From Adiantum capillus-veneris (lineage: Eukaryota > Streptophyta > Polypodiopsida > Polypodiales > Pteridaceae), in contig CM043959.1 in NCBI GenBank assembly GCA_014529385.2, forward strand, positions 13,734,809-13,798,808: 64,000 nt of DNA. The letters run 5' to 3'. The position numbers and the translations under genes were made by a program. Shown here in pieces: positions 19,482 through 28,544 of the stretch. The number at the start of each line of letters is the position of its first letter. Positions within the stretch are counted from its first letter, which is position 1. The notes under the pieces were generated by a model. The model searched no databases. It saw nothing but the letters and a program-made list of their open reading frames with translations, and was not told where the DNA came from.

Positions 19482-20637
19482 TCACATACGCCTGGCCTCT
19501 GCAACCATTCTAACAACTCCTGGTCCCCTTGGGATGGCTTCTCTTGGTTCGTAATCTCCTCTTGGTACTAATTGTGGTATCCTATCCACTCTTCGTTCAT
19601 CAAGTCGATCACGTGTGATAGTAGGAGGGATTCCATTGGTGTAAGTGAATTCAGGAACAAAGTTGCCCCTATGTGTGTTCATGAAAGCCCTAGTCGTCGT
19701 TGACCCTAAGGGTTCTGTTCTCGAAACTCGTTCATGTCCATAAGAATCCTCCACTGGTTCTCAAGGGACTCTCAAGTACAGCCTCAGATCTGATGTAAGT
19801 AGTCGTGGTTTTTTCAGCTTCCGGATTTACATAGTATTGGTGGAGTGGTCCTCCAAAATATGTATATCTCTCTAACTCCTTTTGATCCATTGGGGAGTAC
19901 TTTTGGCCATACTTGTCCATGATGACCACCTGAATACTTCACCCTTTGTGTATGTGTAAACATACAAGTTTTTTCGGTCTGTTACTTTTTTGATGTGGGG
20001 CTCGTCACATCTGTAATAGAGTGTTTGGTCTCCATTATTGAACTTATAAAGCCCCACATATGTGTTTTCCGTGTCAAAGCGCTCTGTCTCATTGGTGCGT
20101 CTGAGTACCGCGTTTTGTTTCTCTATTTTGGGTGGTGCATCGGCCGGTTCATTATCTACTTTGTCCTTGGTGCCAGTCATACCCCATTTATCCACAATAT
20201 AAGGGTTATGAACCACTAGGTACGTCATTCCCTCTCGATCGAAATATCTATCCCCATCATAATCAGCATCTACAAGGTCTCTGAACTCGCTAGGCTTATT
20301 TTCCAACTTAACACAGTAACATTCCATTCCATCCTTATAGATTTTGGCTTTAAGCACATTTTCAAATTGAAACTTAATATACAACAACTTCACATCAATT
20401 AGGCTGAGAAGGACTTGCACCCATCGAAGTTGTTCCCTTAGGGTTTGACTTGTTAGAATCTTCAGTCATGAGGCCGTAGGATCTCTCAGACGAAGTGTCA
20501 GAGAAACTCTCCTCTAAAATGGGTTCCAAAGGTGGCAGTGGTCTCGGATTCACACTTTCTTCCGTTGAGTGATTACTCCCTTGATCAAAGATGTTGTGGT
20601 TCCTATTCCGGTACAATCTTCTTGATTGTAGATTCAT
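19482..20637 (-). pseudogene. E2 Gag N-terminal region
   Basis: The probable start is the ATG at 20637 (MNLQSRRLYRNRN), as in E1; an upstream ATG at 20664 is not conserved. Acidic EESFSDTSSERSY follows. After a frameshift, 19872-20420 has KDGMECYCVKLENKP, DYDGDRYFDREGMTY, VGLYKFNNGD and CDEPHIKK. Then 19482-19929 leads into the capsid-like domain. The same motifs in E1 show that a long N-terminal part of unknown fold belongs to this Gag. Confidence 0.6.
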
Positions 20638-20939
20638 GAAGAATTGGTAACAAGAAAAATCCAAACCGAGTTACCTCATTAAATAGTTTGAATCTCCCGT
20701 TTGCTCCTGCTTGACTGGGTAGTATCTTCTAGTACCTGCAATCTGTCAGAAACGTGCTTGATAGTTGTAAGCTTACAACTTTTCTTGTTAGTTCTTGCTT
20801 TTGTTCGACAAAACTTAGCACACACTTCCCTACACAACCTCCATAATTTTGATCCAATTTCAATTTTGAAAGAAGCACCTGGTTGCTATAGACTAGCTCC
20901 TTGTGTGGTAAGTTTATGTCTCTGTTCTGGCTCAGAGGT

Positions 20940-20959
20940 ACATGGATCGCGATCCATGT
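20940..20959. repeat. E2 leader palindrome, copy 1 (perfect)
   Basis: ACATGGATCGCGATCCATGT, perfectly symmetric. It is followed by TGGAAAGC, similar to copy 4 (TGGGAAGC). Confidence 0.95.
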
Positions 20960-21247
20960 TGGAAAGCCATTTGAACTTTTGTTGATACTGAAGCGGTCCG
21001 GGGCGGGCAACAAGAAGAGCAACCTCTAGACACCCTTCAAGGCTCTCGTGCTGCTCAATGGGGTTGGGGCACAACACAGCACAAACCAAAACAACAAACC
21101 CCCAACCAAATCCCAACTACACAAGGGGCACCACCTGGTTTAAGAGCGAACTAGGACGCAAAAGAGGAGAATCGTTAGAGCAACCCACAAACAAGCAAGG
21201 AATTTACACTAACCCTAACACCAATGGAACACTCTCACACACTAAAA

Positions 21248-21250
<3 letters not shown>

Positions 21251-21302
<52 letters not shown>
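21251..21302. repeat. (GA)26 microsatellite
   Basis: Fifty-two bases of uninterrupted GA repeats on the plus strand. Confidence 0.98.
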
Positions 21303-21305
<3 letters not shown>

Positions 21306-23917
21306 TGCTCGGGCTGCTTTGAAGTGTATCGTTAATGATCAAGCAAACATAAATATATATATGTAAGAAAGAGAGAGAAGGGGGAAGGGGGTGCTTGTTG
21401 CACTAATGCCTTCTTACAAATCTGTCATGACCAATCAAAGTGAGATTAGTATTTGTTCAACATAGCTTGAGTAAATTACACCACAACACATCACAAGAAA
21501 AAAGCCACCCCAATCACTGTCTTAAGGCCAGGGGAGTCCTCTCCACCCTGTCACCCTCTTACAGCATGTGGGATTTATGGCTAAATTGATAACAATACCC
21601 GGAGACAAGCTATCAAGAACTTAAATAAAACACCAAGACACTTACACATCATTATTGTCCATGACTTCACGTTGGAAGGGAGACAAGGTATCCATGCTTA
21701 GTCCAAATTCACCCTCCTTGATTCAGCAAATGTTGGGCTTACTCTAGTAGGAGAAATGATAGATTTCCTACTCTCAATTTAATGATCACTCTCTCTTACA
21801 ATGGCATAGAGTTCCCTTGCTAATCACCCCTAATACAACACATACATATGCCTAATGCCAATGAGATTCCACTCAAGAGCTCCTTCTCAAGAGGTTGAGC
21901 TTGGCTTCTCAAGCTATAGCATAGTGCTCTTTCTTCTCCCCCCTTTTTGTGCTATCTACACCCTCTTTTATAGCAATTTTGAAGGCTAGGGTTACTCCTC
22001 TAACCATGGTTGGGTTAGATTTTCAGCAATTTATCTAATTTCTTTTGCTTGGAATTATCAAGAAGTTGGTGGGGAAAGAGAGAGGAGAGAAATGGAGGTG
22101 ATAGGACTTTTCATAGTGGGTTAGTGTTAGTAGAGTTAGTATTAATTTACAAATGGAATTGGATATTTACAATGGGAGTATCCATGTAGGATACAAATAA
22201 GGAAGAAAAACTCTTAAGAGGTAAGAAAAGGTGGATTTCTTACAAGGTTGATGCTCCAAGTGTCTTGAGTAGGGCCAATTTTGACGCTTGTTGACAGTCC
22301 ACTAGCTTTGACGGTACATTTTTTCTCCACTCTTGACCTACCTTGAGAGACAAAGTAATTGAAACTGAGTAATCAACCACCATGATGCTGTCTTTTAAGA
22401 GAAGAGGTTGAATTTTGTGGTTTTTTTGGATAGATATGGGTAATTTGGAGGAGGAAAAATGAGACTAGGTGGTCAATTTTGGAATGGAATTGTGTGTGGG
22501 AGGTATGAGTTCACCATAGTTTCTCTTATTCTTGAAGGTTGAGGAGAAGGTGAGTAGGGTGCAGAGAGGAGTGGTGAGAGAGGTGGGGATGATGAGTGGA
22601 GAAGTGTGTGTGAAAGAGGAAAATGATAAAGTGGAAGAGAGAGTGTGGCTGCATAGCATGGGAAAACTGGGGTCCACTAATAAAATCATAGCTCACAGCT
22701 CGTAGCTCAAAAAAATATGAAAAAATTTGAGGCAAAAGTTCAGCCCACGAGCTACAACTTTTGTTTGTATCACCTTTTCAAATTCGGAGAGAAGTGAACT
22801 TTAAAAATTCAGCAAAACCGACCGTTTTTTTCCACTGCACAAGGTCCTTGTGGGGTCCTTCTTTGGATGATTCTTTTGAATACCTCCAAGAGTGAGCCCT
22901 CCATAGTGCATGTATGCATGCCACCTACCCTTGACCTTATTTGGTAGGTCTGTAATTGAAGATATTGTTGAGATCATGATATAAGTGAATAGTACAACTA
23001 AGAAAATCAAATATTGAGGGGTCTAAAAAATATGTACATGTCAAATATAAATAATATAAGTGGAAAAAATATAAAGGGGTCAAAATAAATCTCTCTCATT
23101 ATGAGGCTACCATAAAAAGATAAATATTTTTGGTGTTCTAATTTTTTAGAAAAAAAAAAACAAAATAGATGTAGGAAGGGAAAAATCACAATAGTGAAAA
23201 AATATACACATAAATAAAACTAGTTTTTTTGGATTTTTGTTGGGGTGGAGTTACACCAAATATAAGAGAAGCTTACATGAAAATATTTCTATATGGAATA
23301 AAGAGTATGAAAAATGGTAAGAAAAATTGTGGTAATGGTGAGGCAATGTACAGAGCATAAATAACACACACCTAGGTAGAAATATTTAAATAAATACCAA
23401 AATAATTATGAGAAAATATTTTATTTAGGCCCTATATACAAAGAAATATTTACATACGCATGGGCCATAATATACTTATATTTTTTATATTTTTTATTTT
23501 TTTGGCTCAACTAGCCCAATGACTAGCTAATTGAGGGTTTTTTATTTCAGTAAGGAGATATGGGAAAAGTCCCCTAACTCACACGCACCTATATAAAGTG
23601 AAAGGGTGAGGGTAACCACAGTGTTTGAGTGATTTGATAGGGTGAGATAACTCACTATGGCAATTCAGAGAGCCGAAAAAACAGCTATCAATACCATCAG
23701 CTTCAGTATGATTAAGGGATCCTATGGTATCAAAATTTTTAAAAATGAATCTCTGGATTGGAGGCTTAGTTGAGTTTGTCACTTTGCCTGAGCTTCTGTC
23801 AGTTCTGAGCTGTTGGAAGGGTTCCTTGCATCCAATTTCAACTTTGGAAGGATCACTAGACTCTCTGTGATACCCTCTAGCTATGGTACTAGTTTGGTGT
23901 CAATTTGTGTCAGGGGA

Positions 23918-23937
23918 ACGTGGATCGCGATCCATGT
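23918..23937. repeat. E2 leader palindrome, copy 2
   Basis: ACGTGGATCGCGATCCATGT. One base in the left arm differs from perfect symmetry. The CGCG centre is intact. Confidence 0.92.
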
Positions 23938-24205
23938 TCCTTTGTGTCAAAATACACTGAATTTTGTCCACAGCTAATCCTTAGCCTAGTGATGCTGACT
24001 ATATGGTTTTTGAATGCTTTAAAGATTTTTTGGACAGACAAAAGTCAGTTTTAGGGTTTATGTCAGTGGTTCCCCCCCTTGACATGATTTTTGCCACCTT
24101 TTTCCCTCTCTTTGAAATTTCCTGATAAGGGTCCTTTAGGAGAAAGTGCTCCAATTGTTATCAATTCCCTGCTTGTCTTTTATCAACTCAAACTTCCAAA
24201 AAGGT

Positions 24206-24225
24206 ACATGGATCACAATCCATGT
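24206..24225. repeat. E2 leader palindrome, copy 3
   Basis: ACATGGATCACAATCCATGT. Arms are intact; the centre CACA differs from CGCG by two G-to-A changes. It lies 288 bp from copy 2. Confidence 0.9.
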
Positions 24226-24348
24226 TTGCCAAGATTTTGGACTGACACTTTGTGAGCTGATCACACAAGGTATGATGAGGCTATTCCCCAAGTCTTTTTG
24301 GATTTGGTCAGTTTTTTCCAAGTGAGAAGCAGAGTTTTGTGTCTGTTT

Positions 24349-24530
24349 TGTTGGGGTATAGGCGTTTGTGCCTTGCTCGGCCGCCCAGAGTCTGGGCGCC
24401 CACTGACTTATATACCTTATACATAGCATAAGTGTATAGGGGGCTGCTCACTCTTTTGAGTCTCCCCACCCACATTGTGTGTGTCTTCTTCTCTCTCTCT
24501 CACTCTCCTTCTGCTCCCCGATCCCCTTCA
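24349..24530 (+). repeat. Left LTR of the Copia-type element
   Basis: 182 bp, TG...CA. It contains TATATACC and a CT-rich end. It has about 10 bp (around CTTGCTCGGCC) not found in the right LTR. Confidence 0.93.
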
Positions 24531-24532
24531 AT

Positions 24533-24544
24533 TGGTATCAGCGC
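24533..24544 (+). promoter_or_regulatory. Primer-binding site, initiator Met-tRNA type
   Basis: TGGTATCAGCGC, one base from TGGTATCAGAGC, the standard plant LTR-element primer site. It lies two bases after the left LTR. Confidence 0.88.
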
Positions 24545-25473
24545 TAAGGTGACCGTGGAGAGCACGACGGCTTTGAGAGCTTTGAGGCGATAGCTCGCTG
24601 GCTCTTGACGGTAGAGAGATTAAGAAAGCTTGGAAGCTTTGTGAGAATGCAATAGGAGCTTGTGAGCTCAGTTGAGAGTGATGTATGCTCTTGTGGAAGC
24701 TCAGAAAGGAGTGTGGAAGATTGTGTGTAAGTGAAGGTGCTGCCCTAAAACTGTGTGCACAGCAGCACTGTTTTCAGATTCGTTTTTCTCCTTGTAGAAT
24801 GCAGATCTGAGAATTTTGTCTGGCACACCCATCCGTTTCAACGTTGTGTACAACTTTGCAGAAGAAACTTTTTGCAAATTCCTCACTGTTTTGCTGATAT
24901 TCAGCTCAGACTGACTGTATACAGAAATTCCAGATTTTCTGTTATCGCATTGTGTATCTTTCTTTGCTTGAGACAGTGGTTTGCTCTCAGGTGGGAGAGT
25001 CTTGTGATCTCGAGAATTGTTTGCCATAGTTTTGCAGAGCTTATGCATGTATATTGAGTGTAGTTTGATGCGCATTGATTGCTCATTGTATTGAGCTTGC
25101 AGGACAATGGTTATTTTGTGTTGATAGCCATTGTGCGTCGAAACTCTGGCGAAATTTTCCCAGGAGTTTTATGCGTATCATTTATGCGATCTAGGTAGAG
25201 ATTGCAGGTTGCACTCAGCATTTGCATGCGGTGTTCTCTGCAGGTGGGAGATTTGTGCGTGTGTATGCATCCATACCGCACAGTGTGGGCTTGGTGATTA
25301 GCTCACAGATTGCAGTGTGATACTAGAGCATGCGAGGCTTGTATTGACATTGCGGGAGCTCTATTTTGGAGTGTGTCTCACAGGTTTTACATTGTGTTTC
25401 TGGCCATATTTGTAGACAGTTTCCAGGTGTTGTTGGTGAGGTGGTTTTGCTATCTAGCTTGCTACTTGTGCTC
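24545..25473 (+). other. Leader of the Copia-type element
   Basis: About 930 bp without a recognisable gene between the primer site and the Gag start. Short frames here (for example around 24,755-25,057) have no protein features that I recognise. Confidence 0.6.
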
Positions 25474-26025
25474 ATGCCAGAGACAGGTGATCGATCAGAT
25501 TGTGACCTCTCACAGATGCGCATGTTTGATGGGTCAGACTTTGCGGCATGGAGAGATTGTATGCTTGATGCATTGACACAGCGAGGGTTGCATCGACCAT
25601 TGAGTGGTGATGCAGGTAGACCTTCAAACATGTCTGACGATCAGTGGCAGGAGCTAGAGGAGATGGCACTATCTACACTCTCTTTGCACCTTGCGGAATC
25701 TGTATATGCTCTTGTTATGTATGAGACTACTTCGAGAGCACTTTGGTGCAGATTACATGAAATGTATGATAGATATGAGTCATCACGGACTCGTGTGAGA
25801 CATGTACATTCACGAGTACACCGACAGGTGACATGTTGGTATTGTGGTCATTATGGACACGTTAGACGACGCTGTTTTCATCGTATGCGACATCGTAGGA
25901 GACATGGCAGTCTCAGAGATGTATGTAGTGATGCCATGGACTCAGTTGCTTTGACAGTTGAGGCACATGTAGTGTCGGAGTATACTAGTGACGGGGATGT
26001 CACTTTTATCTCGACCTATGCATGA
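25474..26025 (+). CDS. Shortened Copia Gag with zinc knuckle
   Basis: 183 residues from the ATG at 25474 (MPETGDRS). An ATG at 25366 in the same frame adds 36 hydrophobic residues unlike a Gag start and was not chosen. The front half is a Copia Gag: MFDGSDFAAWRDCMLDALTQ, NMSDDQWQELEEMALSTL, and ETTSRALWCRLHEMYDRYE. Directly after this the usual second half of the domain is missing and the zinc knuckle CWYCGHYGHVRRRC (C-X2-C-X4-H-X4-C) follows. The frame ends at a TGA (26,023-26,025), beyond which the same frame continues into the protease-like ORF. Gag would build the particle and bind RNA. Apart from this deletion it is open. Confidence 0.8.
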   Translation: MPETGDRSDCDLSQMRMFDGSDFAAWRDCMLDALTQRGLHRPLSGDAGRPSNMSDDQWQELEEMALSTLSLHLAESVYALVMYETTSRALWCRLHEMYDRYESSRTRVRHVHSRVHRQVTCWYCGHYGHVRRRCFHRMRHRRRHGSLRDVCSDAMDSVALTVEAHVVSEYTSDGDVTFISTYA

Positions 26026-27297
26026 GATGCTATACATGTGGATAGTGCATTCCCTTCGCAGTGGTTGCTAGACGCAGATGCTATGTTTCATGTCACGCCG
26101 CATCGTGCATGGTTTTGTAGCTATTCTAGCGGGATGCTTGGCAATGTACGTTTGATCGATGGATCGGTGCATGCGATAGCAGGTGCAGGAGATGTGAGAC
26201 TGTCATTACCGAGTGGTGCATCTTACTTGTTACGACATGTGCGCTATGTACCAGATTTGACAGTGAGTTTAATCTCGATTGGTCAGCTTAGAGATTGTGG
26301 ATGTCAGATTTCGCTACGAGAGCGAGATTTTGTGATGCATTTGGGTTCGCTAGTGATTGTGAGAGGTGCCAGGAGTGGTACAGGTTACCCATTGCATGTG
26401 GATCACAGGAGAGACGGTGTTGTCTCTGTGATCACGCAGCCAGGTAGAGAGCGAGAGAGCAGGCGAGTCTCTTTTGCTCATGGGTTGCAGGGTACTTTGC
26501 ATGGAGTGCAGAGTAGTGAGCTCGTTGTGCACACAATTGGGGCACGACTTGAGCAGTCACACAGAGAGGTGACAGAGTCAGACATGCATGCTTTGCTAGT
26601 GACTGAGCAAAGCAGAGAGTCACTTGTGCTAGATACTCCTATGCAGGATAGACAGGTAGAGCGGTCTTGCTCTAGTGAGTCACGACAGGAGGACGTTGTG
26701 CAAGAGTCTATGCATACAGAGTTAGAGCATGAGAGCTCTAGTGAGTCACAGCAGATTGAGTGGTCATGTTTGCAGTGGATGATTGAGACTGAGATGTCAG
26801 CGATTATGCAGTCATTCCTTTCTATGCTCGATAGTGAGCATGGGGATATAGTTGTGCAGGATATGTCTTCCAGCAGACACCTAGAGCAACTGGTTTGCTC
26901 TGAGGTTGCACACCAGGTTGATGCGTCTTTTGCGGACAGTCAGGAGATGCATGTGGCTGACACGCCTTGTCAGTCAGAGATGCCTATTGCCAGGGATATA
27001 TATGTTGATGCATGCTCCGTAGAGCTAGCAGGGCCCGCTAGCATTGCATCGGCATTCAGTGGTCTCATGTATGAGATGCTGATCTTGAAACCGGATATCG
27101 TAGCTGCAGTGGGAGCATTTGTAGTTGGGGTTGTCAGTCGTTTGTTGACTAATGATGGCATAGTGCACGAGGGAGATATGCAGGTATTGCGTACATACTT
27201 GCAGTACGTGTGCAGTACGTCTGGTGGTGTATGGACTTACACGGGAGTAGGACAGCCGAATGCACACGATCACAGCCAACCAGTGGGCATAGGTTGA
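26026..27297 (+). CDS. Protease-like ORF with a long unassigned C-terminus (Copia-type element)
   Basis: About 420 residues, in frame with Gag after one TGA. The first 120 follow the Copia protease: QWLLDADAMFHVTPHRAWF, then GAGDVRLSLPSGASYLLRHV, VRYVPDLTVSLISIGQL and YPLHV. Where Copia proteases have DSGAS this reads DADAM, so the Asp is kept but the Ser-Gly is changed, and activity is doubtful. The last 280 residues are rich in Ser, Glu, Gln and Met, for instance SSESRQEDVVQESMH, and near the end a hydrophobic DIVAAVGAFVVGVVSRLL segment precedes STSGGVWTYTGV. I do not recognise this part; it may be assembled from remnants of Pol linkers. There is no ATG close to 26,026, so expression would need readthrough or a later ATG (26,080). 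Confidence 0.65.
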   Translation, partial: DAIHVDSAFPSQWLLDADAMFHVTPHRAWFCSYSSGMLGNVRLIDGSVHAIAGAGDVRLSLPSGASYLLRHVRYVPDLTVSLISIGQLRDCGCQISLRERDFVMHLGSLVIVRGARSGTGYPLHVDHRRDGVVSVITQPGRERESRRVSFAHGLQGTLHGVQSSELVVHTIGARLEQSHREVTESDMHALLVTEQSRESLVLDTPMQDRQVERSCSSESRQEDVVQESMHTELEHESSSESQQIEWSCLQWMIETEMSAIMQSFLSMLDSEHGDIVVQDMSSSRHLEQLVCSEVAHQVDASFADSQEMHVADTPCQSEMPIARDIYVDACSVELAGPASIASAFSGLMYEMLILKPDIVAAVGAFVVGVVSRLLTNDGIVHEGDMQVLRTYLQYVCSTSGGVWTYTGVGQPNAHDHSQPVGIG

Positions 27298-27365
27298 GAG
27301 CGGTTTTCTCTCACCTTTTGTAGTCTTTAGACTAGGTTCTCTTGCTTAAAGGCACAGTCGCCTTT

Positions 27366-27376
27366 AAGTGGGAGGT
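27366..27376 (+). promoter_or_regulatory. Polypurine tract of the Copia-type element
   Basis: AAGTGGGAGGT directly before the right LTR, the normal site for plus-strand priming. Confidence 0.8.
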
Positions 27377-27553
27377 TGTTGGGGTATAGGCGTATGTGCC
27401 GCCAAGAGTCTGGGCGTCCACTGACTTGTATACCTTATACATAGCATAAGTGTATAGGGGGCTGCTCACTCTTTTGAGTCTCCCCACCCACATCGTGTGT
27501 GTCTTCTTCTCTCTGTCTCACTCTCCGTCTGTGGTGCTCCCCGATCCCCTTCA
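27377..27553 (+). repeat. Right LTR of the Copia-type element
   Basis: 177 bp, TG...CA, followed by the target copy TGTTT. It carries 5 bp (GTGGT) near its end that the left LTR lacks. Confidence 0.93.
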
Positions 27554-27699
27554 TGTTTTGCGGTTTTTTGCAAACCACTTCTTTTCTGGTATTTTGACCA
27601 GTTTTTTTCACTTTTTGTCTATGGCTCCTTTTGGAAAAGTTGTTCAACTAGTAATCAGGAGTATACTGGTCAAATCTTGATGTCAGATGTCTACCTAGA

Positions 27700-27719
27700 A
27701 CATGGATCGCGATCCATGT
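27700..27719. repeat. E2 leader palindrome, copy 4 (perfect)
   Basis: ACATGGATCGCGATCCATGT, perfectly symmetric. It lies 3,494 bp from copy 3, which is 284 bp once the 3,210-bp insertion is removed. Confidence 0.95.
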
Positions 27720-27972
27720 TGGGAAGCACCTAGGCATGAAATTTGGTTCTGTGGATTCCTTGCTTCTAGTTGGTCCCATTTCTCATCCCTTTTTGGATTT
27801 GGACAAATAAAAGTTCAGTTTTTCCTTTTTTCCAAGGTTTTGGTCTTCTCACTCCAATGTTTTGATTTTTATGGCCTTCTAGTCCTCTTTTTCTCACCAA
27901 ACTCAAGGTTCTGATGCCTGAGAGCCTGTCCTGAGCAAAGGAAATAGTTTTAGCAGATTTTGCCAAAAAGGT

Positions 27973-27992
27973 ACATGGATCCCAATCCATGT
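27973..27992. repeat. E2 leader palindrome, copy 5
   Basis: ACATGGATCCCAATCCATGT. Arms intact, centre CCCA. It is 273 bp from copy 4. Confidence 0.9.
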
Positions 27993-28525
27993 TTGGCATG
28001 ATTTTTGACAGGTTTTTGCACAGTCTTTTTCAACAAGTATTTTTATCCCCTTCTTGAAAGTTTTACTGGGTTTGGTCCAGTTTTGAAGCTCTGACCATCA
28101 CTTCTTCAATTTTTCCGAGTTATGGTCTTCAACACCAAAATAAGGTTTTTGACATTTTTCCCTCGATCCTTTTGGCCACAAATGATGGTGTAATTTGTTA
28201 CCTAACCTACTCCTACAACTGAAATGAATATGCAAACATAATTGAACTTCACAGTACAGAAATAACAACAATGTGTGGTGGAACAGCCCTTTCTAAGCAT
28301 GTAAAAAATCAAAGAACGAAATACTATCTTGTACTTCACTCACAACTTTCTTTGCTCTTAAGGAATAGCACTGGCTAGTCTCGGACTCCAATCTCTATTA
28401 AGCACTAAACCTACGTCTAGCTGCTTCATTGTCTATGGGTAAGCGGAACGATTATCAAAAGCTTGAAGGAAAATTTTATTTTTATTTTTTTGTACATTGA
28501 GTCACTCACCACCTAAGGATCGGTT

Positions 28526-28543
28526 TCCCCGGCAGCGGCGCCA
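28526..28543 (-). promoter_or_regulatory. E2 primer-binding site, Asp-tRNA type
   Basis: The minus strand reads TGGCGCCGCTGCCGGGGA, one base from the complement of the 3' end of plant tRNA-Asp. It lies one base inside the LTR end. Confidence 0.88.
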
Positions 28544-28544
28544 A

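Larger units (their letters stand above)
20638..24343 (-). other. E2 leader, inner part, with a probable unresolved insertion
   Basis: There is no recognisable gene. The sequence around 20,840-20,960 and again 23,800-24,230 has the leader unit (CCAATTTCA-type start, then the palindrome). Between about 20,970 and 23,800 the leader pattern is absent, while a (GA)26 tract, AT-rich DNA at 23,000-23,580 and a plus-strand TATA box (CTATATAAAG) near 23,590 occur. I infer an inserted element of roughly 2.7 kb but could not find its ends. Confidence 0.45.
24349..27553 (+). mobile_element. Non-autonomous Ty1/Copia-type LTR element with 5-bp target duplication
   Basis: The element is complete. It has LTRs of 182 and 177 bp, both beginning TGTTGGGGTATAGGCG and ending CCCCGATCCCCTTCA. 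An iMet-type primer site lies 2 bp after the left LTR, and a purine-rich AAGTGGGAGGT sits directly before the right LTR. TGTTT flanks both sides (24,344-24,348 and 27,554-27,558). Internal sequence encodes a shortened Copia Gag and a protease-like ORF; integrase, reverse transcriptase and RNase H are absent, so it must rely on enzymes from a related element. The LTRs differ by a 10-bp and a 5-bp indel and a few substitutions, so the insertion is not very recent. It lies in the leader of E2 in the opposite orientation. Confidence 0.93.
27559..28525 (-). other. E2 leader, outer part
   Basis: There is no gene. It holds two palindrome copies and sequence rich in TTTTT and GGTCAGTTTT on the plus strand, continuing the leader interrupted by the Copia-type element. 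Confidence 0.65.

Noticed and set aside
23580..23640. Promoter of a host gene at the plus-strand TATA box
   Set aside because: No coding sequence follows; the box lies in the unresolved insertion within the E2 leader.
25474..27297. A domesticated host gene derived from Copia gag-protease
   Set aside because: The frame lies between matching LTRs with primer site, purine tract and target duplication, so it is part of a transposon, not a free host gene.
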